DNA of 33,863 bases, from positions 1 through 33,863 of the forward strand of contig NZ_SPMZ01000032.1 of the NCBI RefSeq assembly GCF_012939995.1, in the 5' to 3' direction. Numbering within the stretch: the stretch's first letter is position 1; each line of letters opens with the position of its first letter. Under the pieces are notes generated by a model. It made no database searches, had not been told where the DNA came from, and saw only the letters and a list, made by a program, of their open reading frames with translations. The translations under genes were made by a program, and so were the position numbers. This document shows, in pieces, positions 16,504 to 24,201 of the stretch. The DNA is from Candidatus Competibacter phosphatis. Lineage in GTDB: Bacteria; Pseudomonadota; Gammaproteobacteria; Competibacterales; Competibacteraceae.

Positions 16504-16911
16504 TGCAATCCGCTCCCGCCGACACTTGCTATCCACACAGACTGTTCGGGCAGCCGCCCGTTCATCGACCCTTGGCTCAACCTATCGGCGGCGCGAACCG
16601 TCGGACACCGCCACCGGCTACACTTGTGAAACAAGCTCAACGAACGGGAGCCATTCGATCCCATTGATCCCGCCGGGCCTGGACCCTTACCCGCGACCGC
16701 CACCATGCTCGCCCCAGTCGCTCGCCGTACTGGCTGGGGCGCATCACGCCGGAAAAGAGGTTGGACGACGTATTCGCCTTCGCCGTTCGCGCCGGCCCAG
16801 CGGTCACGGTGTTCGACGTCATGCAAGAGCCGGCATACTGGGCAGACTGGAATCGCCGCTATCCCGGCTCGCCCTGACGGCGGAACCGATGGACCCAACT
16901 GGAGCAATAGT
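16504..16911. other. Region between divergent operons
   Basis: About 400 bases separate the lipoprotein gene (minus) from the PTPS-like gene (plus). Promoters for both should lie here, but none stands out. The right half contains a protein-like plus-strand reading frame (16668-16877), listed separately. Confidence 0.4.
16668..16877 (+). pseudogene. Possible small gene or gene remnant upstream of the PTPS-like gene
   Basis: The frame ending at the TGA 16875-16877 reads SPYWLGRITPEKRLDDVFAF, then AGPAVTVFDVMQEPAYWADW, and ends RRYPGSP. That composition is clearly protein-like, unlike the alternative frames. No ATG or GTG with a ribosome site opens it, and a TGA closes the frame at 16665-16667, so it may be the C-terminal remnant of a larger gene, possibly frameshifted from PFDPIDPAGPGPLPATAT in another frame. 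It ends 34 bases before the PTPS-like start. Confidence 0.35.
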
Positions 16912-17439
16912 ATGATCGGGCAGGATGGACAGCGGAGCTGGACGATCCATATCCGCAAGGACAACCTCAAATTTTCCGCGGCGCACATGACCGTGTTCCC
17001 GGACGGCCGCAAGGAAGGTCTGCACGGCCACAATTATCAGGTGGAACTGACGGTGGAGTTGCAAGACTCCCCGGCGCTGGCGCGCATGCTCAGCTACGAG
17101 GTCTTCAAAAAAGCGCTGCGAACCGTGTGTGACCAGTGGGATGAAAAGGTGCTGATTGCTGGCGGCAACCCCTGGCTGGAGCCCTTGCCCGCCGCCGAGG
17201 GCGAGTATGCCTGCCGGCTGTGCGGCAAGCGTTACGTGCTGCCCGCCGACGAAGTGGCGGTGCTGGACATGGGCAACGTAACCGCCGAGAATCTGGCCCG
17301 AGCGCTGTTCGAGCAATTCTGGGTCGAGTTGACCCGCGATTGTTCGGTGCCCTGGCGGGAACGGGTCGCCGCCGCCGGCCTGCGGATCGACGAATCGCGT
17401 GGCCAAGGAGCCACTTACTCGATCCGGTTCGGCCGCTGA
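16912..17439 (+). CDS. 6-pyruvoyl-tetrahydropterin synthase/QueD-family protein with CxxC insertion
   Basis: This 175-residue T-fold protein has the zinc-binding His residues of the PTPS family (FSAAHM and LHGHNY). These enzymes act on dihydroneopterin triphosphate in pterin or queuosine biosynthesis. The usual catalytic Cys of CxxxHGH is replaced (RKEGLHGH, with a Glu nearby), so the reaction may differ from QueD. An extra segment CRLCGKRYVLPADEVAVLD looks like a half zinc-ribbon. GGAG precedes the ATG by seven bases. The following SDR gene begins 14 bases after the stop, suggesting a two-gene pterin operon. Subfamily assignment is uncertain. Confidence 0.82.
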   Translation: MIGQDGQRSWTIHIRKDNLKFSAAHMTVFPDGRKEGLHGHNYQVELTVELQDSPALARMLSYEVFKKALRTVCDQWDEKVLIAGGNPWLEPLPAAEGEYACRLCGKRYVLPADEVAVLDMGNVTAENLARALFEQFWVELTRDCSVPWRERVAAAGLRIDESRGQGATYSIRFGR

Positions 17440-17453
17440 AGCTGGAGATCGCC

Positions 17454-18188
17454 ATGAGCGCCGCCACCGTTTCATTGTCCCTGCACAACCAGATCGCTTT
17501 CATCACCGGCGGCGGGCGCGGCATTGGCGCGGCGACGGCGCAAGCGCTGGCGCGCCGGGGCGCGCACGTCATCGTCGCCAGCCGCACCGAATCGGAACTG
17601 AGCGCCACGGTAGCCGAGATCCAAACCACTGGTCTGAGTGCCTCCGCCATCAAGCTGGATGTCGCCGACGAGACCGAGGTGGACGCTGCGTTCGTGGGTA
17701 TCGCCGCCGCGTTCGGCCGGCTGGACATTCTGGTCAACGCCGCCGCCATCTTGCTCGGTGGTCCCTTCGCCGACATGGTCATGTCGGACTGGGATCAGGT
17801 CATGGCGGTCAATCTGCGCGGGGCGACGCTGTGCGCGCGGCGGGCGTTCCGGCTAATGGGCGAGCACGGCGGCTCCATCGTGAACGTCTCTTCGCTCGGC
17901 GGGGTGCCGGGTACCGAAAAGTTTCCCGGTTACGCCGCCTACACCGTCAGCAAGTTCGCCCTGACCGGTCTGACCGAGGCGCTGGCGGCGGAAGGCAAGG
18001 AGCGCAACATCCGGGTCAACGGCGTGGCGCCGGGCGCGGTGGACACCGCCATGCTACGCCGGGCCGCGCCGCATCTGCGCACCCGCACCGGTCCCGACGA
18101 CGTGGCCAAGGTAGTCGCTTTCCTGTGCGATCCGAGCGAGTCCGGCTGCATGACCGGTGCAACGTTGGTGATCAACAGCAATCTGTAG
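17454..18188 (+). CDS. Short-chain dehydrogenase/reductase (SDR), possible pterin reductase
   Basis: This 244-residue classical SDR contains the cofactor motif TGGGRGIG (18-25), LVNAAA, the catalytic Ser in VNVSS, and Tyr163/Lys167 in YTVSK. The R in GGGRGIG and the ASRT segment after beta-2 favour NADPH. The ATG at 17454 follows GGAG by seven bases. Because it is 14 bases behind a PTPS-family gene, a role in reducing a pterin side chain or ring, like sepiapterin or monapterin reductases, is plausible but inferred. A role in acyl or sugar metabolism cannot be excluded. Confidence 0.88.
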   Translation: MSAATVSLSLHNQIAFITGGGRGIGAATAQALARRGAHVIVASRTESELSATVAEIQTTGLSASAIKLDVADETEVDAAFVGIAAAFGRLDILVNAAAILLGGPFADMVMSDWDQVMAVNLRGATLCARRAFRLMGEHGGSIVNVSSLGGVPGTEKFPGYAAYTVSKFALTGLTEALAAEGKERNIRVNGVAPGAVDTAMLRRAAPHLRTRTGPDDVAKVVAFLCDPSESGCMTGATLVINSNL

Positions 18189-18236
18189 CGCCTGCCGTGA
18201 TTGCGACGATCGAGGCGGAGCCACCGTTGCTCATCA

Positions 18237-18575
18237 TCATCGCCAATCGCTGGAACGAGGTGGCAGAAACAAATCGCGCAACTGTCGCGCCCGGCAAGTC
18301 CGCGAGAGCAGATAAACCAGCGTGACCACGTTGCCAAGCAGCAACAGCGCGACGATCCATGCCACCGCCCGTCGCGGGCTGGGCTCCACCAGCGCCAGCC
18401 AAACCGCGACAAACAGCAAGCCGACCCCCAGATCCAATAGCGTCACCACGCCCCACGGATCGGCGATGAGGTGGCGCAAGCCCGCCAATATGTTGCCGTG
18501 GCTGCTGGCGATCAGAATGGCGGCCACCAACAGGCCAAGCAGAATTCCACAGACGATAACGGTGGTACGTAGCAT
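18237..18575 (-). CDS. Small integral membrane protein, three predicted helices
   Basis: This 112-residue protein has hydrophobic segments at residues ~5-24, ~44-64 and ~72-90. The middle one begins DPWGVVTLLDLGVGLLFVAV, reminiscent of DUF1475-type membrane proteins. GGAG lies five bases before the ATG at 18575. The C-terminal tail is Arg-rich (SRTCRARQLRDLFLPPRSSD) and probably cytoplasmic. It converges on the SDR gene. Function unknown. Confidence 0.65.
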   Translation of the reverse strand: MLRTTVIVCGILLGLLVAAILIASSHGNILAGLRHLIADPWGVVTLLDLGVGLLFVAVWLALVEPSPRRAVAWIVALLLLGNVVTLVYLLSRTCRARQLRDLFLPPRSSDWR

Positions 18576-18736
18576 GGCGGCTCCAGGGACATTGCGGCAG
18601 GCGATTGTTCAACAAGACCACGCCGGCAGCGGGAAGTGCGTTTGTCCGCTATTCCCCACCGAACGACAGGCACTGACCAGCCAGGACGACGATGACCGTG
18701 CCTTCATCCCCTGGTTTCCCAAAAAGGAAAATCCTG

Positions 18737-19771
18737 ATGCTGAACACCGCGATTGATCTGATGGAGCGGGGCCGTATTCCCGACTGGTTGACCCGGATCG
18801 GTATCCGCCGGCTGCTGGCCGAGCGCTTGCGCACTGGTAACGGCCACAACCCGCAAGCTCGCGACGTCGAACTGGCGCGGCTGATTCCGCAACCGCGCGA
18901 CAGCCTTGTCGCTCCGCGCGCGGCGACGGTCAACCAGCAGCACCACGAACCACCGACCGGTTTTTTCCAACAGGTGCTGGGACCTCGACTGAAATACAGT
19001 GCTTGCTGGTGGCCCGAGGAAGTGAAGGATCTGGAAACCGCCGAGGCGGCGATGCTGGCCCTGAGCTGCGAGCGCGCCGAATTGGGCTTCGATCAGGACA
19101 TCCTGGAGCTGGGCTGCGGCTGGGGCTCGCTGACCTTGTGGATGGCAGAGTTCTATCCCGACTCGCGGATTGTGGCGGTATCCAATTCCAACTCGCAGTG
19201 GGAGTTCATCGAGACTCGCTGCCGGGAACGCGGTTTCGATAACGTCCAGGTCGTCACCGCCGATATGAACGACTTCCACACTGATCGCCGTTTTGACCGA
19301 GTGGTAGCGGTGGAACAGTTCGAGCCCACGCGCAATGACCAGGAGTGGATGGCGCGGATTCACGGCTGGCTGAAGCCGGGTGGCAAGCTGTTCGCGCATA
19401 TTTCCAGCCAGCGGTACTTGAGCGATCCATGCGAGAACGAAGGCATCGACCACTGGATGGAGCACTTCTTCACCGATGGGCTGACACCCTCACGCGATCT
19501 GTCACCGTCCTTGCGGGATGATCTGAAACTGGAAGCGCAATGGCATTTCGACGGCCATCACTACCAGCGCACCCTGAAAGCTTGGCTGGCTAACCAGGAC
19601 CAGCGGCGAGCCGAGATTATGAAGCTGTTCCGGGAAAGCTACGGTCCCGAACAGGCGGAACGTTACTTTCAGCGTTGGCGGATGTTTTTCATGGTTCGCG
19701 CCGAGTTGTCCGGCTATCGCGGCGGCGAGGAATGGGGCGTGTCGCACTACCGCTTCGGCAAGCAGGGCTGA
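18737..19771 (+). CDS. Cyclopropane-fatty-acid-synthase-like SAM-dependent methyltransferase
   Basis: This 344-residue protein belongs to the CFA synthase/coclaurine N-methyltransferase-like group. The N-terminus (AIDLMERGRIPDWLTRIGIR) is typical of this branch. The substrate-region segment is LKYSACWWPE, the SAM motif is ILELGCGWGSLTLWMAEFYP, and the C-terminus HHYQRTLKAWLANQD and RWRMFFM is family-like. The usual VSVEMFEHMRNY is here VAVEQFEPTRND: the Glu remains but the His and neighbours have changed, so the substrate or activity may differ. The start at 18737 has AAGGA eight bases upstream. It stands alone between convergent genes. Confidence 0.85.
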   Translation: MLNTAIDLMERGRIPDWLTRIGIRRLLAERLRTGNGHNPQARDVELARLIPQPRDSLVAPRAATVNQQHHEPPTGFFQQVLGPRLKYSACWWPEEVKDLETAEAAMLALSCERAELGFDQDILELGCGWGSLTLWMAEFYPDSRIVAVSNSNSQWEFIETRCRERGFDNVQVVTADMNDFHTDRRFDRVVAVEQFEPTRNDQEWMARIHGWLKPGGKLFAHISSQRYLSDPCENEGIDHWMEHFFTDGLTPSRDLSPSLRDDLKLEAQWHFDGHHYQRTLKAWLANQDQRRAEIMKLFRESYGPEQAERYFQRWRMFFMVRAELSGYRGGEEWGVSHYRFGKQG

Positions 19772-19869
19772 TGCGTGCCGGCCGCGACCAGAAAGGCAAC
19801 GGCATCTCTCTTCTCGGAGTAGACCGGGTTGCGATCTTGGCCCGCGACCCGGCGTGGGCCAAAAAGGAT

Positions 19870-21322
19870 TCACTCGGCCAGCGCCCGTTCCAGAAAGCGC
19901 AACAGATCCGGGTGGCTGGAGGAGGCCAGGTTGAAGCGCAGCCACGACGACGGCAGTTGACCGGGCGAGAACAAGCTGCCCGGCGCCAGCAACCACCGCT
20001 GTTCGTAGGCGCGAGCGGCCAGAGCATGACTGTCGCGACCCGCATCCAGCCAGGCAAACATGCCGCCCTGTGGATCGGCGAAAATCCGCAAACCCAACTG
20101 CTCCAACTGACTCAACACCGGCTCGCGCCGCGCCGCCAGTCGCCTGCGCAAGCGCTCGACATGCTTGCGGTAATGCCCTTCCGCCAACACCTGATGCATT
20201 ACCCGCTCGCCCAGTTCCGGGGTGGTCAAAGCCGCCAGCAGCTTGCGGTCGGCCAGTGCTCGCGCCAATTCCCGTTCGCCGGCGATGAACCCGACCCGCA
20301 GATTGGCGGCCACGGTCTTGGAAAAACTGCCGACGTAGATCACCCGTCGTAGTTGATCGAGCGCCGCCAATCGGACCGCCGGCGCTTCGCAGAAGTCGGC
20401 GTAAATGTCGTCCTCGACCAGCAGGACGCCGTACTGTTCGGCCAGGCGCAGCACCTGAAACGCCTTGGCCGAAGTCAGCGAGGTTCCGGTCGGGTTGTGC
20501 AGGACCGAGGTGGTGACGTACAGCGGCGGCCGATGTTCCCGCAAGAGTTGCTCAAGCACCGCCAGATCCGGGCCGTCGCCCTGACGCGGGACGCCGATGG
20601 GGCGGGCGCCGAGCGCGGCGAACATGCCGAACATCAGAAACCAACCGGGATCGTCCACCAGCACCGCATCGCCCGGCCGCAGAAACTGGCGGGCGATCAG
20701 ATCCAGCGCTTGGGTGATTCCAGCGGTGAGGACGATCTGCTCCGGCGCGGCGGCGATCTCGATTTCAGCCAGTTTGACCTGTAATTGCTGCCGCAGCGGC
20801 GCATAACCCTGAGGTTCCCCATAACCGAGTAGCGACGCGCCATCCCCCCCGCGTCGTCGCCCGCAATCCGCGCCCGAGCAGCGCACTGTCCAGCCAGTCT
20901 GGCGGCAACAAACCCGATCCGGGCATCCGTTCCGGCGGCAGATCCTGAAACATGGCCCGTACCAGCCAGACCACGTCGAGGGCCGGCGGCGGCGGATCGG
21001 CGATCGGCGGCGCGGTCAGGGCGCGGCGCTCGCGGACATAGAAACCGGACCCGCGCCGCGACTCCAAATAGCCCAGCGCCACCAGTCGCTCATAAGCTTC
21101 GACCACGGTAAAGCGGGACACGCCGTGCCGGTCGGCGCACCGCCGGATCGAAGGCAGGCGACTACCGGGGCGCAACAGGCGTTGATCGATACGGTGGCGC
21201 AGCCCGCTGACCAAACGCTCGACCAGGGTCGTCCCCGCTTCACCGCTCAGCAGCGTCCGGGAAATCAACGGCTCTGGATCGGTGGATGCCGCTGGTGTGG
21301 AGAGGATTTCATCAAGTGTCAT
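19870..21322 (-). pseudogene. MocR-family regulator (GntR HTH fused to aminotransferase-like domain), one frameshift
   Basis: The N-terminal part (from ATG 21322) has a GntR winged helix: LVSGLRHRIDQRLLRPGSRL then DRHGVSRFTVVEAYERLVAL. The C-terminal fold-type-I PLP domain includes LTAGITQALDLIARQFLRPG, SVLHNPTGTSLT and the PLP-binding Lys in VGSFSKTVAANLRVGF. The frame shifts in a run of seven G (C on the plus strand, 20844-20850); removing one G joins RATTRGG to DGASLLGYGEPQGYAPL and gives a normal 483-residue MocR. The gene is divergent from a LysE-type exporter, the usual MocR arrangement. The G run makes slippage, reversible phase variation or a base-call error all possible. Confidence 0.87.
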
Positions 21323-21355
21323 GGTGGCGGCTCCAGGCCAGTTGGGGATAAGTAG

Positions 21356-21405
21356 CCAGTACAGAAGAGTTGACTGTCTTTAAAATTGTATCTGCATTGT
21401 ACTGG
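21356..21405. promoter_or_regulatory. Paired operator half-sites in the mocR-lysE intergenic region
   Basis: CCAGTACA (21356-21363) and its exact reverse complement TGTACTGG (21398-21405) flank a 34-bp spacer. The 42-bp centre-to-centre distance is four helical turns, so both would face the same side of DNA. GabR, the best-known MocR protein, also binds two boxes separated by about 34 bp. A -35-like TTGACT (21370-21375) for the exporter gene lies between them. This is probably where the adjacent MocR binds. Confidence 0.6.
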
Positions 21406-21454
21406 TTTCCCACGTTAGTGTAGCGCTCACAGTCCCCGCTGAGGAGTTGCCATC

Positions 21455-22084
21455 ATGTCGCCGGAATCCCTTTCGCTAGCGCCCTGGGTCGCGTTGGCGC
21501 TGTTTGTCTTCGCCACGTCGATCACTCCCGGACCCAACAATCTGATGTTGACTGTCACTGGCGCTCAGTTTGGTCTACGCGCCACGGTGCCGGCGATGGC
21601 CGGTATTCTGGCGGGCATGAGCTTGTTGATCGGGTTGGCTGGTGCCGGGGTGGCGACGCTGCTGCTGACGGCGCCGGGACTGGAACCGGCGTTGCGCGCG
21701 CTGGGATTGGGCTATTTGCTGTGGCTGGCGTGGAAGCTGTGCGCGCCCGATGCCCGGTTGGACTCGCGGGAGATCCGCCGACCGCTGACCATGACCGAGG
21801 CGATCCTGTTTCAGTTCGCCAATCCCAAAGCCTGGATGATGGCGATGACCGCCGCCTCGACCTTTTTGCCCGGTTTACTGCCGGCCACCTCCGGCAACCA
21901 GACGACGGCGACCCTGGCGGTGGCGTTATGTTTCATGCTGATCGGCGGTCCGTGCATTGCCTGTTGGGCGATCCTCGGCGCGGCGTTGCAGTGCTGGCTG
22001 CGACAAGGTTCGCGGTTGCGCCGCTTCAACATCGTCATGGGTCTCCTGCTTGCGGTCACCGCGCTGGGCATGACGTGGATCTAG
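21455..22084 (+). CDS. LysE/RhtB-family amino-acid exporter
   Basis: This 209-residue inner-membrane protein has the family signature SITPGPNNLML near residue 23 and about six hydrophobic helices. These transporters export amino acids or derivatives using the proton motive force. FQFANPKAWMMAMTAASTF is the conserved second-half motif. GAGGAG precedes the ATG by eight bases. It is divergent from the MocR regulator and is probably controlled by it; MocR proteins sense PLP or amino-compound adducts, so the substrate may be an amino acid whose identity cannot be read here. Confidence 0.9.
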   Translation: MSPESLSLAPWVALALFVFATSITPGPNNLMLTVTGAQFGLRATVPAMAGILAGMSLLIGLAGAGVATLLLTAPGLEPALRALGLGYLLWLAWKLCAPDARLDSREIRRPLTMTEAILFQFANPKAWMMAMTAASTFLPGLLPATSGNQTTATLAVALCFMLIGGPCIACWAILGAALQCWLRQGSRLRRFNIVMGLLLAVTALGMTWI

Positions 22085-22163
22085 CGCTTGTCGAGCTGTC
22101 GAAGAGCAGCATTCGACTGGCTCGTTCCGAACGGTTCTTGAGTCAGCAACGAACGCCCTGGCG

Positions 22164-22658
22164 CTAATAATCGCCAATCCATTCCTTGGGATAAATCTTC
22201 TTGTAGAACGCTTCTTCCTCGAAGCGCCTCCCCGCGTCGTCGTCGTGCGGGCGGCCTTTATCGGATTGCACATTGTCCGCCCGCCAATCGCCCCAATGCA
22301 CCAGTTCGTGCAACAAGATGGCGCGCAGAAAGAACAGCGCCTTTTGCCGCTTGGAAAAATCGCCGAAATCGGCATCGAATTTCTCGGCGACACAGGTCGC
22401 TATCGCTATGGAATCGGGGTTCTGGGTTTGAAACATGCCATACACGTTTTTCGGCAGTTCCTTGACTTCCAGATAAGGCGGCTTACCCCAATTCACGACC
22501 TGCCATCCCTCCCGTGGCGATAGCTGGCTATGCCGCAGAAAGATCTTCCAAACGCGAAAATCATCCACTGGCGTCAGCGGCATCCGAAAATGCAGGAACC
22601 GCTGTAGCTTGGGAAAGGTATCCCGTAGCGGTTTTCCTTGATAGGGTTTGGCGATCAC
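22164..22658 (-). CDS. Tox-MPTase3-like zinc metallopeptidase domain protein
   Basis: This ~164-residue protein resembles the Tox-MPTase3 metallopeptidase domain found in polymorphic toxins. The zinc motif is LLHELVHWGDWRADN (HExxH-type with a following Asp), preceded by FDADFGDFSKRQKALFFLRA. Upstream, PREGWQVVNWGKPPYLEV and YGMFQTQNPDSIAIA are conserved-looking. There is no secretion signal, so it may be a stand-alone toxin domain or an effector delivered by another system. The GTG at 22658 is preferred because GGAGGAAA lies nine bases before it; a GTG at 22679 overlaps a small upstream frame. No recognisable immunity gene is adjacent. Confidence 0.65.
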   Translation of the reverse strand: MIAKPYQGKPLRDTFPKLQRFLHFRMPLTPVDDFRVWKIFLRHSQLSPREGWQVVNWGKPPYLEVKELPKNVYGMFQTQNPDSIAIATCVAEKFDADFGDFSKRQKALFFLRAILLHELVHWGDWRADNVQSDKGRPHDDDAGRRFEEEAFYKKIYPKEWIGDY

Positions 22659-22675
22659 GGTCGCGTTTCCTCCGG

Positions 22676-22753
22676 TCACACCGACACGTTCCGATCGATC
22701 ACGGTCTCGACACGGCGACGCTGGGGTTGATTGACCATGTGTTGCGGTTTCAT
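22676..22753 (-). CDS. Possible 25-residue leader peptide before the metallopeptidase gene
   Basis: From the ATG at 22753 (AGAGGA seven bases upstream) a short frame encodes MKPQHMVNQPQRRRVETVID plus five more residues. It stops 17 bases before the metallopeptidase GTG. It is strongly basic. It may be a translated leader, a degraded N-terminal domain of the toxin, or chance. Confidence 0.3.
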   Translation of the reverse strand: MKPQHMVNQPQRRRVETVIDRNVSV

Positions 22754-22981
22754 GGGGGAGTCCTCTTGTCCAGGATCAGGCGGTCCGACAAGTCGCTGCC
22801 CGCCGAACGCCACATGGCCATGGCAGTGTTCGTGCCAAGCTTATGGCGCTCCCTTCAATATTATGGTTTAGCACGATTTTTCTTGGCGCTAACAAGAAAA
22901 CGATTCCGCCGGCTCGAAAATTTCCGGTCTCGGCGGGTCGAAATAGACCTGCTATCGGATCACACTGAATAGGAGACTGTG

Positions 22982-23527
22982 ATGAAAGAAAGCGAGTTTA
23001 CGCAACTCAAGCAGCGCATCGAGACTCTCGAACGGGAAGTGGCCGCGCTGAAAAATCGCGGCCTTCCCTATAGGAGCATCCGCAAGCGCTCTAGCCGAAT
23101 GGTCTGGGGTCTGCCACTGTATGACATCGCCATGGGGCCCGATCCGACCAATGGCGAACTGCGCGGCCATGCCCGTGGCATCGTCGCCATCGGTGACTTC
23201 GCCACCGGGGTACTGGCGCTGGGCGGCGTCGCTCGTGGCATCGTTGCCGTTGGCGGGCTGGCACTGGGCCTATTGCTTGGGGTTGGTGGCCTTTGCACCG
23301 GCGCGCTGGCCGTCGGCGGCTTGGCCATCGGGGGTATCGCCATCGGCGGCGGTGCCATTGGCGGGATTGCCATCGGCGGCGGCGCGTTCGGTTACTATGC
23401 CGTGGGCGGTGGCGCGTTGGGGGAACACGTCATCGACGGCATGCGGCAAGATCCCGAAGCGGTGCGCTTTTTCGGCGAGTGGTTGCCGTTCCCGCTGGAG
23501 TTTCCGTACCGGAATTCCCGCAACTGA
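22982..23527 (+). CDS. Gly/Ala/Ile-repeat protein with N-terminal coiled coil
   Basis: This 181-residue protein starts with a short coiled coil (TQLKQRIETLEREVAALKN). Residues ~55-145 form a long run of repeats such as GIVAIGDFATGVLALGGVA and GIAIGGGAIGGIAIGGGAFG, with a period of about 6-8 residues. These could be a hydrophobic beta-solenoid or tightly packed glycine-zipper membrane helices. The end (FFGEWLPFPLEFPYRN) is aromatic-rich. AGGAG lies six bases before the ATG at 22982. It is divergent from the metallopeptidase gene. No named family recognised; an envelope or pore-like role is only a guess. Confidence 0.7.
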   Translation: MKESEFTQLKQRIETLEREVAALKNRGLPYRSIRKRSSRMVWGLPLYDIAMGPDPTNGELRGHARGIVAIGDFATGVLALGGVARGIVAVGGLALGLLLGVGGLCTGALAVGGLAIGGIAIGGGAIGGIAIGGGAFGYYAVGGGALGEHVIDGMRQDPEAVRFFGEWLPFPLEFPYRNSRN

Positions 23528-23538
23528 ACCGGGATTCG

Positions 23539-24081
23539 CTAGATGCGCCGCAGCAGCACGTAAACCGCCCCGGTTCCACCGTCCACCGACCGCGCCGAGC
23601 AGAACGCCAGCACCTCGTCGCGCTGCCGCAGCCAGTGATTGAGCTTCTGTTTCAGGACCGGTCCGCGATGACGGGAACCGTTGCCCTTGCCATGGACGAT
23701 CCGCACGCAACCCAGGCTTTCCCGCCGGGCGGCGCGCAGAAACCCCGCCAACGCCTCCCTCGCCATCACGACCGTCATGCCGTGCAGGTCCAGCGCTGCC
23801 CCGACCCGAAATTGCCCGCGCCGCAATTTACGCAGCACCGCCTGCTGCACGCCCTCGGCGCGGTAGTACAATTCCTCGCCGGTATCCAATTCCGCTGGTT
23901 CGAAATAATCTGACAGCATGTCGTCCAGCACCCGCCGTTCGTCGGCCCGGGTGAACCGGGGAATCGGGGCGGGATGGGATGGGATGGGGTCGATCCGATC
24001 GCAGCGCAGCGGCTTGACCGGGCCGACGCTCTGCCGGAACAATTCCCGATCCCGTGGATCGAGCGCAAACGGCTTGGTCAT
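23539..24081 (-). CDS. Smr-domain protein (SmrA/YdaL-like)
   Basis: This 180-residue protein has a C-terminal Smr domain with LDLHGMTV (~95-102) and the RIVHGKGNGS loop (~128-137), as in the stand-alone Smr nucleases of gammaproteobacteria. Smr domains nick DNA or cleave RNA. The N-terminal half (RELFRQSVGPVKPL, then PIPRFTRADERRVLDDMLSD) is typical of the YdaL-type proteins. The ATG at 24081 with GAGG upstream is preferred over one 30 codons earlier. The coding region contains a run of G tracts on its template strand (23966-23989). Confidence 0.87.
   Translation of the reverse strand: MTKPFALDPRDRELFRQSVGPVKPLRCDRIDPIPSHPAPIPRFTRADERRVLDDMLSDYFEPAELDTGEELYYRAEGVQQAVLRKLRRGQFRVGAALDLHGMTVVMAREALAGFLRAARRESLGCVRIVHGKGNGSRHRGPVLKQKLNHWLRQRDEVLAFCSARSVDGGTGAVYVLLRRI
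23966..23989 (+). other. G-quadruplex-forming motif inside the Smr gene
   Basis: Five G runs (4, 3, 3, 3 and 4 bases) are separated by one- or two-base loops (C, AT, AT, AT). This is a strong intramolecular G-quadruplex pattern on the plus strand, which is the template for the Smr gene, so it could slow transcription or replication. Confidence 0.55.
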
Positions 24082-24201
24082 GGGCGCCTCGTTAGAGATC
24101 GTTAGGGCGTCCGGCCGGGACGGCAGGCGGCTTGTCATTTTAACGTCAGCATCGCCGGATACGATACGCATCCACCCGGCTCACGAGAATAGATTCCCTA
24201 C

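Noticed and set aside
21376..21398. Complete sigma-70 promoter for the LysE-type gene
   Set aside because: TTGACT is acceptable as -35, but the correctly spaced hexamer TGCATT is a poor -10, so only the -35-like element is mentioned.
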